Source: Candidatus Baltobacteraceae bacterium
GTDB lineage: Bacteria; Vulcanimicrobiota; Vulcanimicrobiia; Vulcanimicrobiales; Vulcanimicrobiaceae
DNA length: 64,000 nt
Direction: 5' to 3'
NCBI GenBank assembly: GCA_035502855.1
Contig: DATJTX010000021.1
Span: 62,001 to 126,000, forward strand
Shown: piece after piece, positions 42,909-52,416 of the stretch
Layout of the letters: each line of letters begins with the position of its first letter
How positions within the stretch are numbered: position 1 is the first letter of the stretch
Translations under genes and position numbers: made by a program
The notes under the pieces: generated by a model
What the model was told of the DNA's origin: nothing
The model's database searches: none
The model's input: only the letters and a program-made list of their open reading frames with translations

Positions 42909-43276
42909 GCTCGTTTCTCCGCGATCTCCTCGTGTCGATCGGTGTCCGTAAGCCGGAGCGTTCACCGATCGGCCTGCGGCCGCATCGTGACGTCGTGCTG
43001 CCGCTCGCAATCGATGCCGCGTACGAGCGCGTGCGCGAGGGCTTCGAGCGCACGCTCGGGGCCAACATCTATCTCGACGATCGCGCCGCGCGCACGCTCG
43101 AAGCCGGGTTCGGGACGATCAACCAGGAGCGCGTCCGCGCGAGCTTCGAATCCGAAGCGATCGCGCGAACGCGAGTCCGCATCGAGGCGTATTTCCCGGC
43201 GGGGTTTACGCCGCCGAAGCGTTCGCCGGCGGTGGACGCCTTAGCCGATGCGCTCGAAGCCGGCGTAGGGCACTAG
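42905..43276 (+). CDS. Hypothetical protein downstream of DUF4010 gene
   Basis: 123 residues from GTG 42905, which overlaps the upstream stop (GTGA). The protein is soluble and mixed alpha/beta: GLRPHRDVVLPLAIDAAYERVREGFERTLGANIYLDD, then GTINQERVRASFESEA and TRVRIEAYFPAG. It looks like a small SRPBCC- or START-like fold but no family is recognised with certainty. The 3' end overlaps convergently with serS by 36 bp. Confidence 0.65.
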   Translation: MSSFLRDLLVSIGVRKPERSPIGLRPHRDVVLPLAIDAAYERVREGFERTLGANIYLDDRAARTLEAGFGTINQERVRASFESEAIARTRVRIEAYFPAGFTPPKRSPAVDALADALEAGVGH

Positions 43277-44524
43277 CGCGCGCGGAACCGCGACCGAGCC
43301 GTCCGCACGCTGATAGTTCTCGAGGATGGCGAGGAACGTGCGTCCCACGGCGAGCGCCGAGCCGTTGAGCGTGTGAACGTATTCGAGTTTCGCCGCGGGA
43401 TCGCGGCGCATGCGGATCGCAGCGCGGCGCGCTTGAAAGTCGGTGCAATTCGAACACGAGCTGATCTCGCGATACCCGTTTGCGCTCGGTAGCCAAACTT
43501 CGAGATCGTACGTCTTGGCGCTGTTGAATCCGACGTCGCCGGCACAGAGCAGCATCGTGCGGTACGGCAGCTCGAGTTCTTGGAGCAATGCCGACGCGTC
43601 GGCGGTGAGCCGTTCGAGCGCGTCCGGCGAGTCTTCCGGCGGCGTGAGCCAAACCAGTTCCACTTTTTCGAACTGGTGCTGACGAATCAGCCCGCGCGTA
43701 TCCTTCCCGGCCGCGCCGGCTTCCTTGCGGAAGCACGGCGTGTGTGCCGTGAGCTTGCGCGGGAGGCCGGCGATGTCGAGGATCTCGTTTCCGTACAGCG
43801 CGGTGAGCGGAACCTCGGCGGTCGGAATCATGAACAGATCGGCTTCGGGATCGAGAAACATCGCGTCCGAAAATTTCGTGAGCTGGCCCGTGCTCCACAT
43901 CGTCTCGCGCGTCACCAGGAGCGGCGGCGCGATCTCGACGTAGCCGCGCTCGACCGCGCGGTCGAGAAAGAACTGCGCGATCGCGCGGTGCAACCGCGCG
44001 CCCTTACCTTTCAGCACCGAAAAGCGGCTGCCCGAAAGTTTGGCGGCGCGCTCGAAATCGAGCACGTCGAGCGCCTCCCCGAGCTCCCAATGCGCTTTGG
44101 GTTGGAACGTGAACGGCGTCGGCTCGCCCCAGGAGCGCAGGAGAACGTTGTGCGACGAATCGTTCCCGTCCGGAACGGAATCGTCGAGTACGTTCGGGGT
44201 GTTTTCGAGGATGACGCGTAGTGGCGAACCGGGCGCGTCGGGCGCGAGCGCCTTGGCGGTTTCGTCCGCTTGCGCGATCGCGGCCGAAAGGCTGTCGAGT
44301 CGAGGACGCAATTCGCGGGCGGCGACCGCCTTGTCGGCCGCCTTTCCGATTTCTGCCGTCAGCAGATTCTTCTCAGCCTTCAATCGCTCGGCTTGCGCGA
44401 GTGCGGAGCGGTACCGTGCATCCAGATGCAGAAGCTCATCGACGAATGACGCGTCGATCCCGCGACGCTGTGCCGAACGGCGCACGCGATCGGGATCGCG
44501 TCGAACAAGAGCGATATCGAGCAT
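43241..44524 (-). CDS. serS: Seryl-tRNA synthetase
   Basis: A 427-residue class II synthetase charging tRNA-Ser. It opens with MLDIALVRRDPDRVR, the standard SerS start, followed by the coiled-coil tRNA-binding arm (about 30-105). Motif 2 is PCFRKEAGAAGKDTRGLIRQHQF. Motif 3 is LNGSALAVGRTFLAILENYQ, with the GRT-type Arg. The ATG at 44524 is chosen from this alignment. It shares bases with the start codon of the divergent moeA gene (CATG), so the promoter of each gene must lie within the other. Essential gene. Confidence 0.96.
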   Translation of the reverse strand: MLDIALVRRDPDRVRRSAQRRGIDASFVDELLHLDARYRSALAQAERLKAEKNLLTAEIGKAADKAVAARELRPRLDSLSAAIAQADETAKALAPDAPGSPLRVILENTPNVLDDSVPDGNDSSHNVLLRSWGEPTPFTFQPKAHWELGEALDVLDFERAAKLSGSRFSVLKGKGARLHRAIAQFFLDRAVERGYVEIAPPLLVTRETMWSTGQLTKFSDAMFLDPEADLFMIPTAEVPLTALYGNEILDIAGLPRKLTAHTPCFRKEAGAAGKDTRGLIRQHQFEKVELVWLTPPEDSPDALERLTADASALLQELELPYRTMLLCAGDVGFNSAKTYDLEVWLPSANGYREISSCSNCTDFQARRAAIRMRRDPAAKLEYVHTLNGSALAVGRTFLAILENYQRADGSVAVPRALVPYAGFERIG

Positions 44525-45752
44525 GGAACAGCGCGGCTTCGTCTTTCTCGAAAAAAATCTTTTGTCGCCCGCCCAGGCGGTTGCGACGTTTCTCACGCGC
44601 GTCGCGGTTGCGCCGCGCGCGTTCGAGCGCGTGCGGCTCGAGGATGCGTGCGGCCGCGTTCTCGCCGAGCACGTCCTCGCCGATGCCGATTATCCGATGG
44701 CCCCGCGTTCGGCAATGGACGGATTTGCGATCGCCGCGGAGCGCGCGCCGGGCTCGTTTTCGATCGTCGGCGCGATCGCGATGGGCCATCCGTGGGGATC
44801 GTACTTGGCTCCCGGCCAGGCGGTGCGCATCCCCACCGGCGGCGTCGTCCCCGACGGTGCGGATGCGGTCGTGGCGGTCGAAGACGCGCGCCTGGCTGGA
44901 TCGCAGGTGGTGTACGTCGACGACGCGCTCGATGCCGGCACCAACGTCAACCCGCCTGCCGGCGACATGCGCGCCGGAACCCGCGTGCTCGAAGCCGGAA
45001 CGCGGATCGGCGGGCCGCAGATGGGCGTGCTGGCGACGTTGGGGATTACGCTCGTGCCGGTCTTTCCACGCCCGCGTATCGCGGTGATTTCGAGCGGCGA
45101 TGAGTTGGTGCCGCCCGCGATGCATCCCTCGCCCGCACAGGTGCGCGATTCGAATCGGCACGCGATCGCCGGCGCGCTGCAGGGCATGGGCGCGCAGCCC
45201 TTCCACGGCGCGACCGTTTCCGACGTGCCCGGCGCACTGGAGCGCGCGCTGCGTCGAGCACTTGCGGAAGCGGATGCCGCGATCGTCACCGGCGGTTCGT
45301 CCGTAGGTGACGCGGATCGTACGCCCGCAGCCATCAATGCGCTTGGAGCACCGGGTGTGATCGTGCACGGTCTGCGGGTGAAACCGGGAAAGCCGACCGC
45401 GCTCGGGGCGGCCGGATCCAAACCGGTGATCGGCCTTCCCGGCAACCCGACCTCCGCACTGGTCATTCTCGAAGCGGTTCTGGCGCCGATCATCGGCGCG
45501 CTGGCCGGTGCGCCGGTTCCGATCGTGACGGTTCCCGCCACGCTCGCCGGCGAAGTCCGGACTCGCGCGGGTTGGACGTGGTACGTGCCGGTCCGGCTGG
45601 AACCGGGGGAGGAAGGGTGGCGTGCCCTCCCGCTGGCGCTGCGTTCCTCCGTCGTCAGTCTGACCGCGGCCGCCGATGGATACGTGATCGCGCCGGAAGA
45701 AACCGAAACCTTGGAGATGGGATCGCGTGTCGCGGTACACCGGTTCATCTAG
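44523..45752 (+). CDS. moeA: Molybdopterin molybdenumtransferase
   Basis: A 409-residue enzyme inserting molybdate into adenylylated molybdopterin. Conserved segments are DYPMAPRSAMDGFAI, RIPTGGVVPDGADAVV, GGPQMGVLATLGI, ISSGDELV, ATVSDVPGAL, TGGSSVGDADRT and GLPGNPTSALV. The domain IV barrel is at the C-terminus. ATG 44523 is the only convenient start upstream of the conserved region. It overlaps the serS start codon on the other strand. Presence implies that the organism makes molybdoenzymes. Confidence 0.94.
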   Translation: MEQRGFVFLEKNLLSPAQAVATFLTRVAVAPRAFERVRLEDACGRVLAEHVLADADYPMAPRSAMDGFAIAAERAPGSFSIVGAIAMGHPWGSYLAPGQAVRIPTGGVVPDGADAVVAVEDARLAGSQVVYVDDALDAGTNVNPPAGDMRAGTRVLEAGTRIGGPQMGVLATLGITLVPVFPRPRIAVISSGDELVPPAMHPSPAQVRDSNRHAIAGALQGMGAQPFHGATVSDVPGALERALRRALAEADAAIVTGGSSVGDADRTPAAINALGAPGVIVHGLRVKPGKPTALGAAGSKPVIGLPGNPTSALVILEAVLAPIIGALAGAPVPIVTVPATLAGEVRTRAGWTWYVPVRLEPGEEGWRALPLALRSSVVSLTAAADGYVIAPEETETLEMGSRVAVHRFI

Positions 45753-45807
45753 GCCCGCCGGCCTACCACGCTAGGATGTTGCAACTGCACGGAGGTACAC
45801 AATACCG

Positions 45808-46914
45808 GTGATTCGCCCTGCACCCGCGATCGATGCGATCGCGCCCATGACGCCGTTCATCGGACCCGAACAGCTCATGCGTGAGACCGGGCGATCGGAA
45901 CTCGTCCGGCTCGGCGCCAACGAAAGCGCGTTCGGGCCGTCGCCCAACGCCGTTGCCGCGATGGCGGCCGAGCTCGAGCGGCTTTCATGGTACGGCGATC
46001 CCGAGTCGTATCAGCTGCGCGAGGCGCTGGCGCGAAAGCATGGTTGCCGGGTCGAGGAGGTTCTCGTCGGTGCGGGCATCGACGATCTGATGGGGCTGGT
46101 CGTGCGCGCGTTCGTCGCGCCGGGCGGCGCCGCGCTCACGACACGCGGCTCGTATCCTACCTTCAATTATCACGTCCACGGCTACGGCGGCCGCCTCGTC
46201 TTCGCGGACTATCTTCCGGACGGACGCCTCGACTTCGACCAGCTTGCCGCCGTTGCCGCGCGCGAGCGCGCGGCGGTCGTCTACGTTGCCAATCCCGACA
46301 ACCCGAGCGGGACGTTCGCGGGCAAAGACGCGATGCTGCGCCTTTTCGAAGCGCTCCCTCGCGACGCGGTCTTTTTGCTCGACGAAGCGTACGCCGACTT
46401 CGTCGACGAGGCGGCGCTCTTGCCGATGTACGTGGAAGATCGCCTGATTCGAACGCGCACGTTTTCCAAAGCCTACGGCATGGCCGGAGGACGCATCGGG
46501 TACGCGATCGCTTCCGAGCGGGTGAACGGCATCTTACAGAAGATTCGTCTGCAGTACGGCGTCAACCGCAACGCCCAGATCGGCGCGCTCGCTTCGCTCG
46601 CCGACGAGCCGTTCCGGCGGCACGTCGTCGACGCGGTCGCGACGGCGCGCGGGGATTATTACGCGCTTGCGCGTGAACTCGGCCTGGGCGCGATCGATTC
46701 GTCCACCAACTTCGTCTGCATCGACCTGGGTGATGCGGCGCGGGCGACGACGGTGATGAATGAACTGCTCGCACGCGGGGTTTGGATTCGTAAACCGGGC
46801 CTGCCGCCGCTCGACCGATTCGTACGGGTCAGCGCGGGAACGCCGCCGCAGCGCGAGGCATTCGCACGCGCTTTCCGCGAGGTCCTCGCGGCGGTGCCGA
46901 GCGTCTCCGCATGA
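45808..46914 (+). CDS. hisC: Histidinol-phosphate aminotransferase
   Basis: A 368-residue PLP enzyme of histidine synthesis. The GTG start has GGAGG 13 bases upstream. LGANESAFGPSP, NPDNPSGTF, LDEAYADFVDE and TRTFSKAYGMAGGRIGYA with Schiff-base Lys221 are family landmarks, and the phosphate-binding Arg follows. No other his genes are near. A related aminotransferase specificity cannot be excluded. It overlaps the next gene by four bases. Confidence 0.88.
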   Translation: MIRPAPAIDAIAPMTPFIGPEQLMRETGRSELVRLGANESAFGPSPNAVAAMAAELERLSWYGDPESYQLREALARKHGCRVEEVLVGAGIDDLMGLVVRAFVAPGGAALTTRGSYPTFNYHVHGYGGRLVFADYLPDGRLDFDQLAAVAARERAAVVYVANPDNPSGTFAGKDAMLRLFEALPRDAVFLLDEAYADFVDEAALLPMYVEDRLIRTRTFSKAYGMAGGRIGYAIASERVNGILQKIRLQYGVNRNAQIGALASLADEPFRRHVVDAVATARGDYYALARELGLGAIDSSTNFVCIDLGDAARATTVMNELLARGVWIRKPGLPPLDRFVRVSAGTPPQREAFARAFREVLAAVPSVSA

Positions 46915-47636
46915 GGTACGCGGTCATCTCCGATATCCACAGCAACATCGAATCGCTTCAGCGCGCGCTCGCGCTCATGCGCGAAGACGACGAGATCCTC
47001 TGTCTCGGGGACGTCGTCGGTTACGGACCCAACCCGAACGAATGTCTCGAACTCCTCCGCACGCGCCTCAAACACGCGGTGCTTGGCAACCACGATTTGG
47101 CTGCACTCGAGAATTTCGGCGTCGAATACTTCAACGACGCGGCGCGCGCGGCGATCGCCTGGACCCAAAGGGTGCTTACCGACGAGAACCGCGCCTGGCT
47201 CAACGGACTGTCCTATGAAATTCGCTATCCGGAGTTTCTGATGGTGCACGGTGCTCCGGTTCATTACTTCGAATACATTCTCGACAAGCGCACCGCGGCC
47301 AAGGCTTTTGCCAACACCGATGCGCCGCTGGTTTTCATCGGACACACCCACATCGCCGAATATTGGGTGCAAGAACCCGACGGCAGCGTCGGTCACCGGC
47401 ACATGCAGCACGGCGGCGCGCTCAAGCTCGAAGAGGGTCGGCGCTACATCATCGACGTCGGCAGCATCGGTCAGCCGCGCGACCTCAATCCCGAGGCCTC
47501 GTTCGTGTTCTATGAGCCCGAACGCCGCTCGGTTGAGTGGGTGCGTTATCCATACCCGATTCGCGAAGTGCAGGAGAAGATTCATGAAGCGCACCTGCCC
47601 GAGTATTTGGCGATGCGTTTGGAGTCGGGACGGTGA
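46911..47636 (+). CDS. Metallophosphoesterase (YfcE/ApaH-like fold)
   Basis: A 241-residue calcineurin-like phosphoesterase. The five metal/phosphate motifs are all present: SDIHSN, GDVVGYGPNP, GNHDLA, VHGAP and GHTHIA. The size and the GYGPNP motif fit the group of small cytoplasmic phosphodiesterases/Ap4A-like hydrolases. The substrate is unknown. It is coupled to hisC and to the thioesterase gene by 4-base overlaps. Confidence 0.88.
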   Translation: MRYAVISDIHSNIESLQRALALMREDDEILCLGDVVGYGPNPNECLELLRTRLKHAVLGNHDLAALENFGVEYFNDAARAAIAWTQRVLTDENRAWLNGLSYEIRYPEFLMVHGAPVHYFEYILDKRTAAKAFANTDAPLVFIGHTHIAEYWVQEPDGSVGHRHMQHGGALKLEEGRRYIIDVGSIGQPRDLNPEASFVFYEPERRSVEWVRYPYPIREVQEKIHEAHLPEYLAMRLESGR

Positions 47637-48079
47637 GCGCGCCCTTCGACGACGGCAACTGTTTCGGGTGCGGGCCCGAGAACGCAATCGGGCTGCATTT
47701 GCAATTCGAGCCGGCGGGTGAGGGCGTACGCGCGCACACGACGCTGGCGCGCGATTTTCAAGGTTGGCGTGCGATCGCGCACGGTGGGATCGTCGTGTGT
47801 CTGCTGGATGAAGCGATGGCGCACGCGGCCGGCGCCGCCGGGCATCGCGGCGTGACCGCCAGCGTCAACGTGCGCTTCCGCAAGCCGGTGCCGATCGACG
47901 AGCCGGTCGCGGTGACCGGCCGGATCGCGTGGCAGCGCCGCAACGTGCTGGGCGTCGAAGCGTGCGTGCTCGACGAGTCGGGCACGGTGCTTGTCGACGC
48001 CGAAGGTAAATTCGTCTCCAAGGGTTCGCTGGACGCCGTCAACGATCGCCGCAGCACATCTTGGGGAAATGTTGATTAG
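47633..48079 (+). CDS. PaaI-like hotdog thioesterase
   Basis: A 148-residue acyl-CoA thioesterase-like protein. It opens with CFGCGPENAIGLHLQF, a Cys pair typical of one PaaI-like subgroup. AHGGIVVCLLDEAMAHAAG carries the HGG and Asp/Glu of the hotdog active site, then VTASVNVRFRKPVPIDEPV. The GTG start overlaps the upstream stop. The substrate is not known. Confidence 0.88.
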   Translation: MSAPFDDGNCFGCGPENAIGLHLQFEPAGEGVRAHTTLARDFQGWRAIAHGGIVVCLLDEAMAHAAGAAGHRGVTASVNVRFRKPVPIDEPVAVTGRIAWQRRNVLGVEACVLDESGTVLVDAEGKFVSKGSLDAVNDRRSTSWGNVD

Positions 48080-48093
48080 GCGCGCCTTTTCAA

Positions 48094-48588
48094 ATGGCTA
48101 AGTCCAAACAAACACGGACCGTCGTCAAGGAAGAGGCCAAGCGCCGGAACGAGCCGGCGATCGATAACCGGCGGGCGCGGCACGAATATCACATCCTCGA
48201 TTCGCTCGAAGCCGGACTGGCGCTGACCGGGACCGAGGTGAAGTCCATTCGCGCCGGCGGCGTGAGCTTGAACGAAGCCTACGCGCGTTTTCGCGACGGT
48301 GAAGCTTGGCTGATGAGCATGCACATTCCGCCGTACAAACAGGGTAGTTTCTCGAACGTCGATCCGAACCGGCCGCGCAAACTGCTGCTGCACAAGGAAC
48401 AAATCGCATCGCTCGAAGCGCGGGTGAAGGAGAAGGGGCTCACGATCGTACCCCTGCGGATGTATTTCACGCGCGGCAAGGTGAAGGTGCAACTCGGCCT
48501 GGCGCGCGGCAAGAAGCTCTGGGACAAGCGCGAGGACATCGCAAAGCGCGACGTGGAGCGGGAGCTGGCACGGCATGCGCGGCGCTAA
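48094..48588 (+). CDS. smpB: SsrA-binding protein
   Basis: A 164-residue partner of tmRNA in rescue of stalled ribosomes. NRRARHEYHILDSLEAGLALTGTEVKSIRAG, EAWLMSMHIPPYKQG, RPRKLLLHK and the basic tail KKLWDKREDIAKRD are highly conserved. tmRNA itself is not seen in this window. The stop overlaps the tilS start by 14 bases. Confidence 0.97.
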   Translation: MAKSKQTRTVVKEEAKRRNEPAIDNRRARHEYHILDSLEAGLALTGTEVKSIRAGGVSLNEAYARFRDGEAWLMSMHIPPYKQGSFSNVDPNRPRKLLLHKEQIASLEARVKEKGLTIVPLRMYFTRGKVKVQLGLARGKKLWDKREDIAKRDVERELARHARR

Positions 48589-49456
48589 ACCGCACGCTTC
48601 GATCGAGCAAACGATCGAGCGCGGCGGGAGTGTCCGGCGCGGGGAGCGCGTAGTGATCGCGTGCAGCGGCGGCGCGGACTCGGTTGCGCTAGCCTATGCG
48701 CTGAACGCCGTGCGCAAACCGATGGAATTGGATCTGATCCTCGGGCACGTCAATCACGGCACGCGCGAATCGGCATGGCAAGACGAATGCGTCGTGCTGC
48801 GCGCGGCCGCGAGTTTTGGGTTGCCGGTACGGATCGCCGCGCTCGATGGTTGCGCACGCGACGAGGCCGCATTGCGCGAGGCGCGCTACGACGCGCTGCT
48901 CGCGATCGCGCGCGAGGCCGGCGCGAGCGCGATTGCGACCGCGCACCATCGCGAGGACCAGAGCGAAACCGTGCTGCTCGCGCTTCTGCGCGGCGCGGGT
49001 CCCGACGGCTTGGCGGGCATGCGGGCACGCCGTGCCCTGGCCCCGGGAATCGACTTAGTGCGGCCGCTTCTCCGCACAGCGTCGCAGGAGCTGCGAGCAG
49101 CCGCACATATGCACGCCCTGCCCTATGCGGTCGATCCCGGCAACGCCGATCGCGGGCTGCGGCGCAACGCGCTGCGCGCCGCCTTGGACGCGCTGCGGCC
49201 GCTCTTTCCCGGACTCGACGCGGCGGTCGCTCGTACCGCCGAACTGCTCGGCGACGAGTTGGCCGGTACCTCGCGTTCGGATTTGCGGCGCGACGTGCGG
49301 GCGACCCTTGCCGCTCAAGAGGGGCTGCAAGACGTGGACTTCGAGCACGTCGAAGCCGTCGTGCGGGCGATCGAACGCGGCGGCACCGGCAGCTTTCATA
49401 TGAAGAAAGGCGTCGAGCTGCGGGTCGAACGCGGCCTTATCGTCCGCGAGCGTTGA
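48575..49456 (+). CDS. tilS: tRNA(Ile)-lysidine synthase, short form
   Basis: A 293-residue N-type ATP pyrophosphatase that converts C34 of the tRNA-Ile CAU anticodon to lysidine. The PP-loop SGGADS is at residues 31-36, followed by GHVNHGTR, ATAHHREDQSETVLLALLRGAG and RPLL. The protein ends shortly after the second helical region and lacks the long C-terminal domains of E. coli TilS, as in other short forms. The position directly before hpt and ftsH is a widespread order in Terrabacteria. Confidence 0.93.
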   Translation: MRGAKPHASIEQTIERGGSVRRGERVVIACSGGADSVALAYALNAVRKPMELDLILGHVNHGTRESAWQDECVVLRAAASFGLPVRIAALDGCARDEAALREARYDALLAIAREAGASAIATAHHREDQSETVLLALLRGAGPDGLAGMRARRALAPGIDLVRPLLRTASQELRAAAHMHALPYAVDPGNADRGLRRNALRAALDALRPLFPGLDAAVARTAELLGDELAGTSRSDLRRDVRATLAAQEGLQDVDFEHVEAVVRAIERGGTGSFHMKKGVELRVERGLIVRER

Positions 49457-49472
49457 CGACGAACGGCGGGTA

Positions 49473-50054
49473 GTGATGAAGATAACCGACGACTACGAGA
49501 CGAGCATTGCGAAGGAACTCTTCTCCGCCGAGGAAATCGGCGTGGCAATCGCCCGGTTGGCGCGCGAGATCGCGGAAGATCATCGCCGCCTCCCGGTCAC
49601 GCTGCTCGGCGTGCTCAAGGGCGCGCTCTACGTGAGCGCCGATCTTTCGCGCGCGATTTCCGCGATCGCAGATGGCCCCGCTGAGATCGTGGTCGATTAT
49701 ATCAGCGTTTCGAGCTACGGCAACGCCGCGCGGTCCTCGGGCGAGGTGCGACTTCTGAAGGACGCGAGCGAGCCGATAACCGGGCGGCACGTCGTGATCG
49801 TCGAGGATATCATCGACAATGGTCTCACACTGGCGTACCTGCGCGCGTTACTAGGGGAGCGCAATCCGGCCAGCCTTCGCGCTTGTGTGCTCTTCGATAA
49901 GCCGTATCACCGTCTGGTGGACGTACCGCTGGAGTACGTCGGTCTCCAGGTGCCCGAGGAGTTCGTCGTAGGTTACGGGCTCGACTACCAGGAAATGTTC
50001 CGGAACCTCCCGTACCTTGCGCAGCTTCGACCAGAGGTCTTTCTCGAGGGTTAA
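49473..50054 (+). CDS. hpt: Hypoxanthine-guanine phosphoribosyltransferase
   Basis: A 193-residue purine salvage enzyme. GVLKGALYVSADLSR near residue 45, VDYISVSSYGN with the flexible loop Ser-Tyr, and the PRPP motif VVIVEDIIDNGLTL (about 108-121) are present. The C-terminal FVVGYGLDYQEMFRNLPYL is typical of bacterial Hpt. It lies between tilS and the ftsH leader. Confidence 0.95.
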   Translation: MMKITDDYETSIAKELFSAEEIGVAIARLAREIAEDHRRLPVTLLGVLKGALYVSADLSRAISAIADGPAEIVVDYISVSSYGNAARSSGEVRLLKDASEPITGRHVVIVEDIIDNGLTLAYLRALLGERNPASLRACVLFDKPYHRLVDVPLEYVGLQVPEEFVVGYGLDYQEMFRNLPYLAQLRPEVFLEG

Positions 50055-50496
50055 ACCTGTGTGAGGAGCCTGCCGACTAAGGAAACGATGGCCCGGGTAT
50101 CGTGGTTTAAGAGGTGGATACCCGTCGGAGGCTCGTGCCAAGCCGTCGGGATCCCGTCGCGCGAAGTCGCGATGGGGGTGCGCAGGCGAGTTTCCGCCGC
50201 GAAGTGGCGGAAGTGAACCGAAGCACCAAAACGACACGCGAAGTGTGTCGTTGATTTAAGGGGGGTCCCGTCGCGCGAAGTCGCGATGGGGGTGCGCAGG
50301 CGAGTTTCCGCGGCGAAGTGGCGGAAGTGAGCCGAAGCGCCAAAACGATACGCGAAGTGTGTCGTTAGTCTAAGGGGGGTCCCTTCGCGCGAAGTCGCGA
50401 TGGGGGTGCGCAGGCGAGTTTCCGCCGCGAAGTGGCGGAAGTGAGCCGAAGCACCAGACAGTGCGCGAAGTGCACTGTCAGTCAAAGGGAAAATAA
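50055..50496 (+). repeat. Three tandem 114-bp structured repeats in the ftsH leader
   Basis: Units start at 50152, 50266 and 50380. Each holds three hairpins with a GCGAAG-type loop: TCGCG/CGCGA, TTCCGCC/GGCGGAA, and a third stem whose sequence changes between units with pairing kept (ACGACAC/GTGTCGT in unit 1, GACAGTGC/GCACTGTC in unit 3). Each unit ends in a G-run; the last one gives AAAGGG before the ftsH GTG. The constant period and compensating changes indicate selection on RNA structure or an amplified mobile hairpin. Confidence 0.8.
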
Positions 50497-52416
50497 GTGA
50501 GCAAACATCTCCGTTCCATCCTTCTCATCGTCGCCGCAGTGCTGATCGTCTTCTTCGTCGTGGAGAAGCTGATGCAGCCGGGCGAAGGCGTTACGCGCCT
50601 CGATTACGGCGTCTTCTATCAGAAGCTCGAGTCGAACCAGGTGAGTTCGTTCCACGCCGTGGGCTTGGAGGCGTCGGGCGAGCTTAGCGATGGGACCAAG
50701 TACGACGTGACGCTGCCGAATACCGACAGCTCGTTTTCGCAGCAGCTCTCGAAGCACATCAAAAACGGCAAGTACGGCTTCGAGCAGCCGACGAACAGCG
50801 GGCTGGTTTCGAGCTTGGTCAGCATCGCGCCGCTGCTGCTGATCGCCGCCCTATTCTTCTTTATCTTGAGGCAGGCGCAGAGCGGCGGCAGCCAAGCGCT
50901 TTCGTTCGGCCGCTCGCGCGCGAAGATGATGAGCGAAAACCGTCCCAAAGTGACTTTTGCCGATGTGGCCGGTGTCGACGAGGCCAAGGAAGAGCTGGGA
51001 GAGATCGTCGACTTCCTTAAGTATCCCAAGAAGTATCAGGCGCTGGGCGCGCGTATCCCCAAGGGCGTGCTGCTGCTCGGACCGCCTGGTTCGGGTAAGA
51101 CGCTGCTCGCGCGCGCGATCGCGGGCGAAGCGGGCGTTCCGTTCTTCTCGATCTCCGGATCGGACTTCGTCGAGATGTTCGTCGGCGTCGGTGCGTCGCG
51201 CGTGCGCGACCTTTTCGATCAGGCCAAGAAATCGGCGCCCTGCATCGTGTTCATCGATGAAATCGACGCGGTGGGGCGGCAACGCGGCGCGGGCTTGGGC
51301 GGCGGGCACGACGAGCGGGAGCAAACGCTGAATCAGTTGCTGGTCGAGATGGACGGCTTCGATCAAAATACGGGCGTCATCTTGATTGCAGCGACGAATC
51401 GTCCCGACGTCCTCGATCCGGCGCTGCTGCGTCCGGGCCGGTTCGACCGGCAGATCGTCGTCGATCGGGCCGACTTCCGCGGCCGCGAGAAGATACTCGA
51501 GGTGCACGCTCGCAACAAGCCGCTTTCGAAAGAAGTCTCGCTGGAGACACTGGCCAAACGCACGCCCGGCTTCTCCGGCGCAGATCTCGAGAACTTGCTC
51601 AACGAAGCTGCGCTGCTTGCTGCGCGCAAGAACAAGAACGTCATCGAGATGAATGACTGCGACGAGGCGATCGACCGCGTCATGGTCGGCCCGGAGCGCA
51701 AGTCCACGGTGATGAGCGCGAAGGAGAAGGAGAACACCGCCTACCACGAGTCGGGTCACGCAATTCTTGGAGGCTTGCTCGACAAAGCCGACCCGGTGCA
51801 CAAAGTGACGATCATCCCGCGCGGCATGGCGCTGGGCATCACCTGGTCGCTGCCGGAGGACGACCGTCATCAAATGACGCGCGAAGAACTGCTCGCCCAG
51901 ATCACGATGGCGCTCGGCGGACGTCTGTCCGAGGAGATTCAGTTCGGTGACGTCACCACCGGTGCGAGCAATGATTTTCAGAAAGCGACCGAACTTGCGC
52001 GCCGGATGGTGACGCAGTACGGGATGAGCGATCTGGGTCCGATTCAGTTCGGACGAGGAAGCCACCAGGTGTTTCTTGGACGCGATTTCGGCGAGGAGCG
52101 CAACTACTCGGAGGAGGTCGCGAGCAAGATCGACGCCGAGGTGCGCCGGATCATCGAGTCGTGCTATGACCGCGGGCGCACGATTCTCACAGAGAACTGG
52201 GATAAAGTCGAGCGCATGGTCCGCTCACTGCTCGAATACGAAACGGTCGACGCCGAAGAAGTTCGCGCGATCCTCGAGAACAAGCCCTACGATCGCAACG
52301 ACTCGGGAGGCAGCGTGGTCGCCTCGGACTCCGGCCCGCCGGAGCGTCCTCCCGAGGAGCCGCAGCGCGAGAAGCCTTCGCGCATTCCGCCCACGATTCG
52401 GCCGGAGCCGGCCTGA
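50497..52416 (+). CDS. ftsH: ATP-dependent membrane zinc protease FtsH
   Basis: 639 residues. Membrane helices at about 5-23 and 108-127 flank a periplasmic domain. The AAA domain has [13 protein letters not shown] near 195, [15 protein letters not shown] and the second region of homology RPGRFDRQI. The protease domain has the zinc motif HESGH (His417-His421). The last 35 residues are acidic and Pro-rich. It degrades membrane and unassembled proteins. GTG start with AAGGG about eight bases upstream, immediately after the structured repeats. The stop overlaps the next ATG. Confidence 0.97.
   Translation: MSKHLRSILLIVAAVLIVFFVVEKLMQPGEGVTRLDYGVFYQKLESNQVSSFHAVGLEASGELSDGTKYDVTLPNTDSSFSQQLSKHIKNGKYGFEQPTNSGLVSSLVSIAPLLLIAALFFFILRQAQSGGSQALSFGRSRAKMMSENRPKVTFADVAGVDEAKEELGEIVDFLKYPKKYQALGARIPKGVLLLGPPGSGKTLLARAIAGEAGVPFFSISGSDFVEMFVGVGASRVRDLFDQAKKSAPCIVFIDEIDAVGRQRGAGLGGGHDEREQTLNQLLVEMDGFDQNTGVILIAATNRPDVLDPALLRPGRFDRQIVVDRADFRGREKILEVHARNKPLSKEVSLETLAKRTPGFSGADLENLLNEAALLAARKNKNVIEMNDCDEAIDRVMVGPERKSTVMSAKEKENTAYHESGHAILGGLLDKADPVHKVTIIPRGMALGITWSLPEDDRHQMTREELLAQITMALGGRLSEEIQFGDVTTGASNDFQKATELARRMVTQYGMSDLGPIQFGRGSHQVFLGRDFGEERNYSEEVASKIDAEVRRIIESCYDRGRTILTENWDKVERMVRSLLEYETVDAEEVRAILENKPYDRNDSGGSVVASDSGPPERPPEEPQREKPSRIPPTIRPEPA

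Noticed and set aside
50051-50485. Minus-strand 144-residue repetitive reading frame across the ftsH leader
   Set aside because: Open only because the repeat length (114) is a multiple of three. The residues follow hairpin structure rather than protein conservation, and the third stem covaries at DNA level.
50152-50496. Tandem repeats as a CRISPR array
   Set aside because: Units are contiguous 114-bp copies with no unique spacers, and no cas genes are near.
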